A DNA stretch of 64,000 bases from Clostridiales bacterium. GTDB lineage: Bacteria; Bacillota; Clostridia; Oscillospirales; Oscillospiraceae. The stretch spans positions 20,520 through 84,519 of the forward strand of contig JAAYBD010000042.1 in assembly GCA_012719035.1 (NCBI GenBank), given 5' to 3'. Below, one piece after another: positions 40,086 through 48,495 of this stretch. The notes below the pieces were generated by a model. The model did no database searches. It saw only the letters and a list, made by a program, of their open reading frames with translations, and was not told the DNA's origin. A program made the translations under genes and the position numbers. Every line of letters begins with the position of its first letter. The first letter of the stretch is position 1.

Positions 40086-40285
40086 CCAATTGAACGGAAA
40101 CAATTGGAGCAGGCATCATGTGCGATTCTGAGAAACGGCAGAAAGCCGCTGCGTTTTACGTGCATAAATGCCCCGGACTTGCGATCGGGGTCAAGGCGTA
40201 TTGGTGCTGACGGGGCATATACACGCAAACGCTTCGGCTGACGGGAAAATCATCTGCACCGGATGTTCTGATGACTATGACCGGT
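40086..40285 (+). promoter_or_regulatory. Structured 5' leader of the metal/siderophore-type ABC operon, unidentified
   Basis: About 200 bases with several stems: CCAATTG/CAATTGG (40086-40092/40101-40107), GGCAT/ATGCC (40112-40116/40168-40172), CCCCG/CGGGG (40171-40175/40186-40190) and a distal hairpin ACCGG/CCGGT near 40258-40285. ATGCCCCG (40168-40175) can alternatively pair with CGGGGCAT (40211-40218), so two mutually exclusive folds exist. I looked for the B12 box, TPP, lysine, Moco and NiCo patterns and found none convincing. The length and competing stems suggest a riboswitch or other RNA control element. Confidence 0.5.
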
Positions 40286-40311
40286 AAAAACAAATTTTTA
40301 GGAGAGAAATT

Positions 40312-41424
40312 ATGAAAAAGATTCTTGCATTGCTTTTGACTATGATGATGCTTTTTGCAGGATGTTCGCCTGCGGCGGACCAGTCCTCACCCGAGCCGGA
40401 AGCGGCATCGCCCGAGCAGGGAGAAGCGGCAACGCGCACAATAACCGATATGCTTGGACGTGAAGTTGAGATACCCTCGAAAATCGAAACCGCAGCAGTA
40501 GCGGGAAGCGCTGCGCGTATGCTTACCTATGCCGGATGTGCCGATAAACTGGTAGGCGTGACCGATATGGACAAATCAAATGACCCCGGAATGCCGTATA
40601 CTGTTGTCAATGCCGAGAATTTTGCAGATCTGACTCCGGTAGGGGCAGGCGGCAGCAAAGATGTTACATATGACGAAGCGCTTGTTACATTGAACCCCGA
40701 CATCATTTTTGCATACAAGGATTTGGACACTGTTACCGAGCTGCAGCAAAAAACCAATATACCCGTTGTCGGACTGAAATACGAAGGTATTTTCAGCGAT
40801 GATGTTTACAGTGCGCTTGAGCTTGTCGGAGACATTATGGGAACTTCCGAGCACTGTACGAAAGTCATCGAGGGATTGAAAGCTTACCAAAAGGATTTGA
40901 ATGACCGCACAAAAGACATTCCCGATGAAGACAAGCCGACCGTATATGCAGGAGCTGTCAGCTTCCGCGGAGGTCACGGTATTGACGGTACATATGCCAA
41001 ATATCCTCCCTTTGTTGCTATAAACGCAAAAAATGTGGTCGATGAAACGGGCGAGTCCGGAGCTTTGATGATTGATAAGGAGAAGATCGTGGTCTGGGAT
41101 CCCGAAATTATCTTCCTTACCCCCGGCAATATGAACCTTGTCAATGAGGACTATGCGGTCAATAAGAGCTTTTATGACGGACTTCAGGCAGTTAAAAACG
41201 GCAATATCTATGCACAGGTTTCCTATAATTACAATTCCACAAACATCGAAATTGCGGTAGTTGACGCTTATTATGCGGGAATGATTATTTACCCCGACAA
41301 ATTTGCCGACATCGATTTTGAAAAGAAGGCAGATGAGATTTTTACGCTCATGCTTGGAGAGCCCTATTTGCAGAAGCTTAACGATTCCGGTCAAGGTTTC
41401 GGCAAGCTCGTGATCGGTGAGTGA
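40312..41424 (+). CDS. ABC transporter substrate-binding lipoprotein (iron-siderophore/cobalamin family)
   Basis: A 370-residue lipoprotein with signal peptide and lipobox LFAGC (Cys about 19), then a low-complexity acidic linker (SPEPEAASPEQGEAA). The FecB/BtuF type III fold is recognised by TITDMLGREVEIPSKIETAA, ADKLVGVTDMD and the block LVTLNPDIIFAYKDLDTVTELQQKTNIPVV. The ligand (ferric siderophore, haem, cobalamin or a metal chelate) is not decided by sequence. The operon continues with FecCD permease and ATPase. AGGAGAG precedes the ATG. Confidence 0.88.
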   Translation: MKKILALLLTMMMLFAGCSPAADQSSPEPEAASPEQGEAATRTITDMLGREVEIPSKIETAAVAGSAARMLTYAGCADKLVGVTDMDKSNDPGMPYTVVNAENFADLTPVGAGGSKDVTYDEALVTLNPDIIFAYKDLDTVTELQQKTNIPVVGLKYEGIFSDDVYSALELVGDIMGTSEHCTKVIEGLKAYQKDLNDRTKDIPDEDKPTVYAGAVSFRGGHGIDGTYAKYPPFVAINAKNVVDETGESGALMIDKEKIVVWDPEIIFLTPGNMNLVNEDYAVNKSFYDGLQAVKNGNIYAQVSYNYNSTNIEIAVVDAYYAGMIIYPDKFADIDFEKKADEIFTLMLGEPYLQKLNDSGQGFGKLVIGE

Positions 41425-42497
41425 CTGCGCCGATGCATAAGCTTGCAAAAAAGAACTTGACTTACAGCGCCTATATACGTTTTAAGATAAGTGTTATAAT
41501 CCTGCTCGGAATAATCTGCATATTTGCCGCCTTTGTGGCGATTGCCGCCGGATCTGCCGGTCTTTCGCCCAAGGAAGTGGCACTCACCTTGATAGGTCAT
41601 GGAACAAAGCAGAGCGAAACGGTTATTTTCAACATTCGCCTGCCGCGCGTTGTAACGGCAATTGTAGCCGGAATCGGTCTTGCCACCACCGGCTGCGCTA
41701 TGCAGAGCCTGCTCCGCAACCCTCTTGCTTCAGCATCGACACTCGGCGTTTCGCAGGGTGCGGCTTTCGGAGCGTCTTTTGCAATCGTTGTGCTTGGGGC
41801 AGGCGTTCAGAGCCAGACCTTGGACGGCGTGACTATTATGAATCCGTACCTTGTGTCGATTTGCGCTTTTGTGTGTTCCATGCTTTCAACGCTTGTTGTT
41901 CTGGGATTGTCGCGCTTCAAGAAAATTACACCTGAAGCAATGGTGCTCTCGGGCGTTGCGCTCAGTGCGCTGTTTTCGGGCGGCACAACGCTGATGCAGT
42001 ATTTTGCCGATGACGTCAAAGTTGCAGCCGTTGTTTTCTGGACCTTTGGGGATTTGGGACGTGCTTCATGGCGCGAAGTCACTATTATGGCAATAGTAAC
42101 TTTGATTTCCTTTGTGTATTTTATGTTCAACCGATGGAACTACAATGCTATGCAAAGCGGCGAAAATACCGCGAAAGGGCTCGGCGTCAACGTAGATTCC
42201 ATGCGCATTGTCGGAATGGTAATCTGTTCGTTTACGGCGTCCGTAATTGTTTCCTTTGTAGGAATAATAAACTTTATCGGGCTTATTTCTCCTCACGTGA
42301 TGCGGCGAATCATAGGAGGGGACCATCGGTACCTGCTTCCGGCATCTGCGCTTGCAGGGGCGCTCATGCTGCTTTTAAGCGACACTTTGGCGCGCTTAGC
42401 CGTTGCGCCTGTAATTCTTCCGATCGGGGCGATCACGTCATTTTTAGGCGCTCCGCTGTTCCTGTATTTACTTTTTAAGGGGGTAGCAAGAAAATGA
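41421..42497 (+). CDS. FecCD-family ABC permease
   Basis: A 354-358-residue permease with about ten membrane helices. Diagnostic segments are LSPKEVALTLIG, RLPRVVTAIVAGIGLATTGCAMQSLLRNPLASASTLGVS and GIINFIGLISPHVMRRIIGGDHRYLLP. Two starts are possible: GTG 41421, forming a GTGA overlap with the binding-protein stop, or ATG 41433; translational coupling favours the former. It overlaps the ATPase by four bases. Confidence 0.92.
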   Translation: MTAPMHKLAKKNLTYSAYIRFKISVIILLGIICIFAAFVAIAAGSAGLSPKEVALTLIGHGTKQSETVIFNIRLPRVVTAIVAGIGLATTGCAMQSLLRNPLASASTLGVSQGAAFGASFAIVVLGAGVQSQTLDGVTIMNPYLVSICAFVCSMLSTLVVLGLSRFKKITPEAMVLSGVALSALFSGGTTLMQYFADDVKVAAVVFWTFGDLGRASWREVTIMAIVTLISFVYFMFNRWNYNAMQSGENTAKGLGVNVDSMRIVGMVICSFTASVIVSFVGIINFIGLISPHVMRRIIGGDHRYLLPASALAGALMLLLSDTLARLAVAPVILPIGAITSFLGAPLFLYLLFKGVARK

Positions 42498-43252
42498 TAA
42501 ATGTCAAGGATTTGAACTTTTCCTATGGCAAAAGCTGTCGGGTGCTCAGCCAAATCGCTTTTGAGGCAAATGAGGGGCAATGCATTGCTGTCCTTGGCAA
42601 CAACGGTGCAGGAAAGAGCACAATGATAAAATGCCTAAACCGGATTCTGCAGCCTCAGGAGGGAACCGTCGTAGTCAACGGGCGGGACATACAGAGGCTG
42701 AAACGCCAAAAAATAGCTCAGGACATGGCTTATGTCGCACAGCAAAACGAAAGCGCCCAGTTTACGGTTTATGACGCTGTTTTGCTCGGAAGAAAACCTT
42801 ACATCAAGCTGAATCCAACTGAGGAAGACCATAAAATTACGAAAGATATCCTCAAGCGGATGGGACTCGAGTCGTTTTCTCTCCGCTACCTTGATGAGCT
42901 TTCGGGCGGTGAGCTTCAAAAGGTCATGCTTGCTCGTGCTCTTGCCCAGCAGCCCAAAGTGCTGATGCTTGATGAGCCTACAAGCAATCTTGATTTAAAA
43001 AACCAGTATGAGGTTCTGAGAATCATACGCGATATCGCAATAGAAGACCGCATCTGCGTCATTATAGTGATACACGATTTGAATCTTGCCCTGCGCTACT
43101 GTGACCGCTTTATGTTCATTAAGGACAGTTCCGTATATTCTCTCGGCGATATAAATACGGTAAATTCCGAAACGATAAGTGAAGTTTATGGCATGAATGT
43201 GGCAATTGAGAACATAAGGGGATACCAAACAGTTGTACCTATATGCGGCTGA
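42494..43252 (+). CDS. ABC transporter ATPase (FecE/BtuD family)
   Basis: A 252-residue ATPase: Walker A GNNGAGKSTMIKC, Q-loop MAYVAQQNESAQFTVYDAVLLGRKPY, signature LSGGELQKVMLARALAQ, Walker B VLMLDEPTSNLDLKN and H-loop VIHDLNLAL. It begins within the permease stop (ATGA). It ends the importer operon and is followed by a terminator. Confidence 0.93.
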   Translation: MINVKDLNFSYGKSCRVLSQIAFEANEGQCIAVLGNNGAGKSTMIKCLNRILQPQEGTVVVNGRDIQRLKRQKIAQDMAYVAQQNESAQFTVYDAVLLGRKPYIKLNPTEEDHKITKDILKRMGLESFSLRYLDELSGGELQKVMLARALAQQPKVLMLDEPTSNLDLKNQYEVLRIIRDIAIEDRICVIIVIHDLNLALRYCDRFMFIKDSSVYSLGDINTVNSETISEVYGMNVAIENIRGYQTVVPICG

Positions 43253-43308
43253 TAGGGCAAAAGGAGAGCGCTGTACTGCGATTTTAATGACCGTTTCATA
43301 AAAAGCAT

Positions 43309-43352
43309 AGGAATCGTCTCAAAAAGAAATTGCTGAGACGATTCCTTTGTTT
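43309..43352 (+). terminator. Terminator of the FecCD-type importer operon
   Basis: Stem AGGAATCGTCTCA (43309-43321) and TGAGACGATTCCT (43334-43346), then TTGTTT. Confidence 0.9.
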
Positions 43353-43394
43353 AGGTGAAAGATTGTGCGTATGAACTACGTAATAGGAGACAGA

Positions 43395-43540
43395 AAGAAC
43401 CCGCACTTCAGCTGCCACGAAGCACTCACGACAGCTTGATGTACGGGTTCTTATTAGAGCGAATTAATTGAATTTAATTCGCTGCAACGGAATCGGCACC
43501 TAAGCTTCTGAAGGAGGCTTTAAAAATGCCGCGGATTCCG
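43395..43540. other. Chain of three inverted repeats in a non-coding gap
   Basis: Three stem-loops follow one another between convergent genes: AAGAACCCG/CGGGTTCTT enclosing a long imperfect stem (43395-43452), a perfect AGCGAATTAA/TTAATTCGCT (43458-43483), and CGGAATC/GATTCCG with inner GGCA/TGCC (43487-43540). None is followed by a U-tract. They could be a structured RNA, a miniature mobile-element remnant or DNA hairpins. No gene is supported between 43253 and 43649. Confidence 0.55.
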
Positions 43541-43649
43541 CATGTGTAAATGAAGCAAAGATATCAGAGTTTCAGAGAATATTGGATTTGCCATATCCCC
43601 TTTTCATAATGAAGCTTAGGCAGGCAGCCCTTCTGCAGCAGTATATCAA

Positions 43650-44822
43650 TCATATACACAAGATTGCCTCGCCAAGCTGCTGCATTGCCTTCCTGAGGAT
43701 TTCTATGGGGCAGGCAATGTTTATACGCTGGAAGCCCGATCCGCTCCTGCCGAACATTGTACCTTTATCCAGCCACAGACCGGCTTTGTTTATGATTAGC
43801 TCGTCAAGCTCGTCATCTGAAAGTCCCAAAGCCCTAAAGTCAAGCCAGAGCAAATATGTGCCTTCGGGTTCAACAAGCTTTATCTGAGGAAGATTGTGTG
43901 CAAGGAAATCGCGCACAAATTCGAGATTTGAGGAGATATAGGCTTTAAGGTCTTCAAGCCATTTCGCACCATATGCATAAGCTGCCTTACAGGCGGTAAG
44001 ACCCATGATATTCGGCGCACCGTATCCGGTTTTGCGCATCTCCCCCTGAAACCGCCTCCGGATATCTGCGTTGGGAATAAATATGTTGGAGATTTGAAGC
44101 CCTGCCAGATTAAAGGTTTTTGTCGGGGCAGTACAGGTGATGGAAATATCGGAAAAATCCGGTTTTATTCCCGCAAATACTTTGTGGCAATATCCCGGGA
44201 AGACAAAATCGGCGTGTATTTCGTCAGAAATAACAAGGACGCCGTGCTTTAGACAAATATCCCCCATAGAGGTCAGTTCTTCTGCTGTCCAAACCCTTCC
44301 AACAGGGTTATGAGGACTGCAGAGGATAAAAAGCTTCACATTATTCTGTATGATTTTGTGTTCAAAATCGTCAAGGTCGATGGTATATCGTCCTGCCGAA
44401 TATATAAGCTCGTTTATAACAAGCCTGCGCCCGTTTTCACTGACAGAGCCTGCAAAGGGATAGTAGACAGGCTGCTGGATAAGTACGGAATCGCCCTCTT
44501 TTGTCAGCGCGCGGATAGCGGTGTTTATGGCGAATACAACACCGGGGGTTTTGACAAGCCATTCGGGTGAAAGTGTCCATTCAAATCTATCGGAATACCA
44601 GTTTGACAGCGCCTTGAAGTAATCATCCGAAAGTGCATCGCTGTACCCGAAAATACCGTGGCGGCTTTTTTGAGCAAGTGCTTCGACGACCTCCGGCGGT
44701 GTTCTAAAATCCATATCCGCCACCCAAAGGGGAATAAGGTCGTCCGGTTTGCCCTCCCACGAGGCATATTTCAGCGAATCGGTTCTCCGGCGGTCTACGA
44801 TTTCATCAAAAGAATATATCAT
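43650..44822 (-). CDS. MalY/PatB-type cystathionine beta-lyase (PLP aminotransferase fold)
   Basis: A 390-residue fold I PLP enzyme. The N-terminus FDEIVDRRRTDSLKYA and LIPLWVADMDFRTPPEVVEAL are typical of the MalY/PatB subgroup. The cofactor-binding residues are visible in SPHNPVGRVWTAEEL, ISDEIHADFVF and the PLP lysine in TAPTKTFNLAGLQ. Members cleave the C-S bond of cystathionine or cysteine conjugates, yielding homocysteine or thiols, pyruvate and ammonia. It is monocistronic; a ribosome site GGGAGG lies upstream of the ATG. Confidence 0.92.
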   Translation of the reverse strand: MIYSFDEIVDRRRTDSLKYASWEGKPDDLIPLWVADMDFRTPPEVVEALAQKSRHGIFGYSDALSDDYFKALSNWYSDRFEWTLSPEWLVKTPGVVFAINTAIRALTKEGDSVLIQQPVYYPFAGSVSENGRRLVINELIYSAGRYTIDLDDFEHKIIQNNVKLFILCSPHNPVGRVWTAEELTSMGDICLKHGVLVISDEIHADFVFPGYCHKVFAGIKPDFSDISITCTAPTKTFNLAGLQISNIFIPNADIRRRFQGEMRKTGYGAPNIMGLTACKAAYAYGAKWLEDLKAYISSNLEFVRDFLAHNLPQIKLVEPEGTYLLWLDFRALGLSDDELDELIINKAGLWLDKGTMFGRSGSGFQRINIACPIEILRKAMQQLGEAILCI

Positions 44823-44875
44823 CCAAAAACCTCCCTGACTGCCTGTGTATTATCAGAAGCTGCGAATATAAATTT

Positions 44876-44903
44876 GGGGCAAGCAGTCCGCTTGCCCCTT
44901 TTT
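44876..44903. terminator. Hairpin downstream of the PaaI thioesterase gene
   Basis: Perfect stem GGGGCAAGC (44876-44884) and GCTTGCCCC (44890-44898). On the minus strand it follows the thioesterase gene and is trailed by AAATTTATATT; the T-run is better on the plus strand. A nearly identical hairpin is at 57354. A second hairpin TGCCGC/GCGGCA lies at about 44912-44926. Confidence 0.7.
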
Positions 44904-44945
44904 GTACCCAAGATGCCGCAAGGCGGCAGTCTATGTAAGTTCTTT

Positions 44946-45482
44946 TCAATTGCTGCGGTGGTTACGATTCACGCTTTTTTCTTCGAGGATTTCGATTTCC
45001 ACAGGATCGCTGTCTGAAATATACATCTGCATCATATCTTCTTCGGCGCCCATGCTTATAAGGCGGTTTGCGCTCATCTTGAAGAAGACCCCTGTAGCTG
45101 TAACAGCGATATCACCGTTCGGTAATATGATTTCGCCTTCGCCGCAGAATACTTTGCCGCCGTTATCGGTTATTCTTCCCGTTGCGATGAGACGCTCGCC
45201 ATAGGGTACCGGGATTTTAAACTTTACGTTTAATTCTACAGTTACTCCCCATGTGTCCGGTTCCAAAACCTTAATTGCCCTGCCGATGGTTTCGTCAAGC
45301 AGTGCAGTGCCTACCCCTCCATGGACGATATTCGGATAGCTTTGGTGTGTCGGCTGTGCAACAGCAATTCCGACAACTGTACCATCCTCCATTTCGAAGA
45401 AATCAGCTTTAAGACCGGTTTCGTTTTCTCTTCCGCACACAAAGCAATCCCTTGCGTTTTCCTGTTTTCTTACTACTTTCAT
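44946..45482 (-). CDS. PaaI-type hotdog thioesterase
   Basis: A 178-residue hotdog-fold protein. The N-terminal CFVCGRENETGLKADF segment is characteristic of a PaaI-like subgroup; the active-site region is YPNIVHGGVGTALLDETIG, with the Gly-Gly turn and catalytic acidic residue. Beta strands VTVELNVKFKIPVPYGERL follow. A predicted cytosolic acyl-CoA thioesterase of unknown acyl specificity. The ATG at 45482 (Met-Lys-Val-Val) is preferred over a 12-residue longer frame; AAGGAG lies about 14 bases upstream, which is a little long. Confidence 0.85.
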   Translation of the reverse strand: MKVVRKQENARDCFVCGRENETGLKADFFEMEDGTVVGIAVAQPTHQSYPNIVHGGVGTALLDETIGRAIKVLEPDTWGVTVELNVKFKIPVPYGERLIATGRITDNGGKVFCGEGEIILPNGDIAVTATGVFFKMSANRLISMGAEEDMMQMYISDSDPVEIEILEEKSVNRNHRSN

Positions 45483-45652
45483 GACCGCATCTTTCTCCTT
45501 AGAATAATATGAACGCATCTTTGCTCATACCAGAATATAATATCTTATTTTGACGGTCTGTCAAGTAATAAATTGGCTCACAGGGTATATAGGCTCGAAT
45601 TTTTACCGGTGCCGCTTGCTCATGAAGTTCTAAAATGCTCGTGTTTTTAAGG

Positions 45653-48322
45653 CTATTTCGATGTAAAGACATCTTTTACAGAACGTACCGCGGTTTTGCC
45701 GGCGCGTTTCACAACGTTGGGTGCGAGCTTCAGCGGGAGCTTTTCAAAGCTTGTGCCGACTATGTCGGTCTTTTTGAGAAGCTTTATCGCATCGAATTTG
45801 CACTTAGTAACGCATTGACCGCAGCCTATGCACATTTCTTCATCTATCTGAACAGCGCCGCAGCCAAGGCAGCGTGCTGTCTCCGATTGTACCTGCTCCT
45901 CGGTAAAAGTAAGGCGGGCATCCGAAAACGGCTCTTTGCGATCCGCCTTGTGCAAGGCTCTCTGTCTTGGGGTGTCATCATAACCGCCGATGATCACATT
46001 TTCCTTGTCAAAAGCGCGGTATCCGCTGCGAACACGCCCATAGAGAAGGCTTTGACCCTCCCACACAAAGCGGTGTATGGAGATAGCGCCCTGCTTACCT
46101 GCCGCGATTGCATCGATAGCAAATTTCGGTCCCGTATAGGCATCGCCGCCGACAAAGACATCCGGCTGATTGGTCTGATAGGTAAAATCATCTGCCGATG
46201 CAGTATTGCCGCGGGTCAAAATGACTTTGCTGCCCTTGAGCAGATCGCCCCAGTATATGGACTGTCCGACGGAGAGCAGGACAAAATCTGCGGGGACAAA
46301 TTTTGTGTCGTTTTCATCATACTTGGGAGAGAATTTTCCGTTTGCGTCAAAGACTGAAATACATCTTTTAAACTCTACGCCGCTTACTCTGCCGTTTTCC
46401 GTTACGATGCGCTTCGGACCCCAGCCATTGTTTATTATAATGTTTTCTTCCAGTGCTTCTTCAATTTCTTCGGGGAGCGCAGGCATTTCATTTCTGCTTT
46501 CAAGGCAGAACATCTCAACGCTTTCAGAGTTTTCGCGAATGGCTGTCCTTGCAACGTCAATGGCAACATTGCCGCCGCCGATAACGACGACCTTTCCTGA
46601 AAGAGACTCTGCTTTGCCGAGATTTACCTCGCGTAGGAAGTCTACGCCCGCGATGACGCCCTTTGCGTTCTCGCCGTCTATTCCGAGCTTTCTACCGCTT
46701 TGCGCACCGATAGCGATGTAGAATGCCTCAAAGCCCTGTGAGCGCAGTTCGTCAAGCGTCACGTCCCTGCCAACTTCAACGCCTGTCTTGAACTTTACTC
46801 CAAGCTCTCTTAGGATATCTATTTCGGCATTGACAACATCCTTCTCCAGACGGAATGAGGGGATACCCAGAGTCAGCATTCCTCCGAGCTTTTCCTGCTT
46901 TTCAAATACGGTCACATTATAACCGTCAACTGCAAGATAATATGCACAGGAAAGTCCTGCGGGGCCTGCGCCCACGACGGCGATTTTTTTGCCGTAATCA
47001 TAGCGCTTTACGGGAATGAAGCGTGAGCCCGCATTCAGCTCCCTGTCCGCGATAAACTTTTTTATTTCATCAATTGCAACAGGCTGGTCAAGGTCTCCGC
47101 GAGTACAGGCGTCCTCGCATTTATGAGGACAGATACGTCCGCATACGGCGGGGAGAGGGTTCTCCTTTTTTATAAGCTCAAGAGCTTCCAAATACCTGCC
47201 CTGAGAGGCAAGCTTTATGTATCCCTGAACGGCAATATGGGCGGGACAGGCTGTTTTGCAAGGTGCGGTGCCGCTTTCAGCAACATTTTCCCTGTTTTCG
47301 CGGTAATCGGGGTTCCAGCGCTTTGATGTCCACATATGGTCGCGCGGGGAGAGGGTCTTCTTTACCGGGATAGGCTTTTTAGAGCAAAGCTTCTGCCCAA
47401 GCTTCAAAGCATTCATAGGACAGTATTCCACGCACTGACCGCAGGCAACGCATTTATCCTTATCTACCTCGGCTCCGTAATTTGAGCGCACCATGTCGGG
47501 GGATGTGAATTGTGCCGCGTTCCGCAAAGCGTAACATGAACAGGCACAGCAGTTGCAGATTGCGTGAGTGTCTCCGTTGTCTATGTTCGGAATATTGTGC
47601 ATCAGACCGTTTTCTTCTGCCTTTTTGATGATTGCAAAGGCTTCTTCACGGGTGATTTCTCTGGCTTTACCGGTGCGGATGTAATATTCGGCACCGTGAC
47701 CCAGATGGATGCATATATCTTTTTCAAGATGCCCGCAGCCCTCGCCCATAAGCCGTCTTGAGCGGCGGCAGGAACAATCGGACACAGCAAAAAGAGTGTT
47801 CTTGTTCAATATTGTGCTGATTTCTTCATACGGAGCGCTTCGGCTGCTTCCGTCAATTGCGGACTGTATTGGGATTACGCGCATGGGACCCATGCCAAGA
47901 GGCATTTTCGGGGCAAGCATTCCGCCGCGAAGACGTGCGTATTCCTCAAAAGCTTTGGGGATCTGAGGGTATTTTTCACATAGCTCTTTATTTCCTACTA
48001 CCTTTTCCATAACGCCGGGCACATAAACTGTCAGTTCAAACAAATCTACGCCATTTTCAGAATGGAATACGCAGCCGCCGACCTCTGCAAGCTTCACAGC
48101 CAGCGCGCGGGTCTCCTCTTCGGACTTTCCGCATCTTTTTGCGATCTGTTCGATAGTTTGCGGTTTACGCAGCTCCATAGCCAAGCCGACGTCAGCCATA
48201 TCATCTGTGACAACACAATCCAAAACATAGTATTCCGGTGCGTTCTCGTCGATTTTTGCCATCAAAGCAGTCGGACCGCATATCTTTTTTGCAAGCTTCA
48301 CTATTTTTTTTCTTGCCGCCAT
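45653..48322 (-). CDS. Composite Fe-S/flavin oxidoreductase (ferredoxin domains plus GltD-like NAD(P)/FAD module)
   Basis: An 889-residue multidomain enzyme. The N-terminal 270 residues form an Fe-S region with a Cys-rich loop CSCRRSRRLMGEGC and CNCCACSCYAL, then a ferredoxin module CVACGQCVEYCPMNAL. Next is the GltD-type Fe-S entry CKTACPAHIAVQGYIK, CGRICPHKCEDAC, followed by FAD and NAD(P) Rossmann domains (VVGAGPAGLSCAYYL and VVIGGGNVAIDVARTA) and a C-terminal 4Fe-4S domain CLGCGAVQI...CIGCGQCVTKCKFDAI. It presumably couples NAD(P)H to ferredoxin or to an unidentified partner. It is monocistronic and divergent from a LysR gene with a palindromic operator between. The redox partner is unknown. 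Confidence 0.88.
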   Translation of the reverse strand: MAARKKIVKLAKKICGPTALMAKIDENAPEYYVLDCVVTDDMADVGLAMELRKPQTIEQIAKRCGKSEEETRALAVKLAEVGGCVFHSENGVDLFELTVYVPGVMEKVVGNKELCEKYPQIPKAFEEYARLRGGMLAPKMPLGMGPMRVIPIQSAIDGSSRSAPYEEISTILNKNTLFAVSDCSCRRSRRLMGEGCGHLEKDICIHLGHGAEYYIRTGKAREITREEAFAIIKKAEENGLMHNIPNIDNGDTHAICNCCACSCYALRNAAQFTSPDMVRSNYGAEVDKDKCVACGQCVEYCPMNALKLGQKLCSKKPIPVKKTLSPRDHMWTSKRWNPDYRENRENVAESGTAPCKTACPAHIAVQGYIKLASQGRYLEALELIKKENPLPAVCGRICPHKCEDACTRGDLDQPVAIDEIKKFIADRELNAGSRFIPVKRYDYGKKIAVVGAGPAGLSCAYYLAVDGYNVTVFEKQEKLGGMLTLGIPSFRLEKDVVNAEIDILRELGVKFKTGVEVGRDVTLDELRSQGFEAFYIAIGAQSGRKLGIDGENAKGVIAGVDFLREVNLGKAESLSGKVVVIGGGNVAIDVARTAIRENSESVEMFCLESRNEMPALPEEIEEALEENIIINNGWGPKRIVTENGRVSGVEFKRCISVFDANGKFSPKYDENDTKFVPADFVLLSVGQSIYWGDLLKGSKVILTRGNTASADDFTYQTNQPDVFVGGDAYTGPKFAIDAIAAGKQGAISIHRFVWEGQSLLYGRVRSGYRAFDKENVIIGGYDDTPRQRALHKADRKEPFSDARLTFTEEQVQSETARCLGCGAVQIDEEMCIGCGQCVTKCKFDAIKLLKKTDIVGTSFEKLPLKLAPNVVKRAGKTAVRSVKDVFTSK

Positions 48323-48438
48323 TTTTTTGCCTCCCTATAGATATTCAATCCTATGATTTCCGACGAAGGATTGTTAAAAATATATCCGTCTTATTTTAAC
48401 GTACGCACTGAAAATAGTAAAACAACTAATTCTGTACA

Positions 48439-48461
48439 TATACAACAAAGTGTTGTATAAT
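48439..48461. promoter_or_regulatory. Palindrome overlapping the -10 box between the oxidoreductase and LysR genes
   Basis: Perfect repeat TATACAACA (48439-48447) and TGTTGTATA (48451-48459) with a three-base centre. The right arm overlaps TATAAT (48456-48461), the -10 of the LysR gene. Autorepression by the LysR protein and control of the divergent oxidoreductase are inferred. Confidence 0.72.
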
Positions 48462-48495
48462 AAAAGCGGTCTTTTTTGGGAGGAGGCGGCGAAAC

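Noticed and set aside
40086..40285. Cobalamin riboswitch in front of the FecCD-type importer
   Set aside because: No B12 box and no match to the conserved core spacing could be found, so I left it unidentified.
40576..41448. A 290-codon minus-strand frame opposite the importer binding protein
   Set aside because: Shadow of the well-supported lipoprotein gene; no ribosome site and no recognisable motif.
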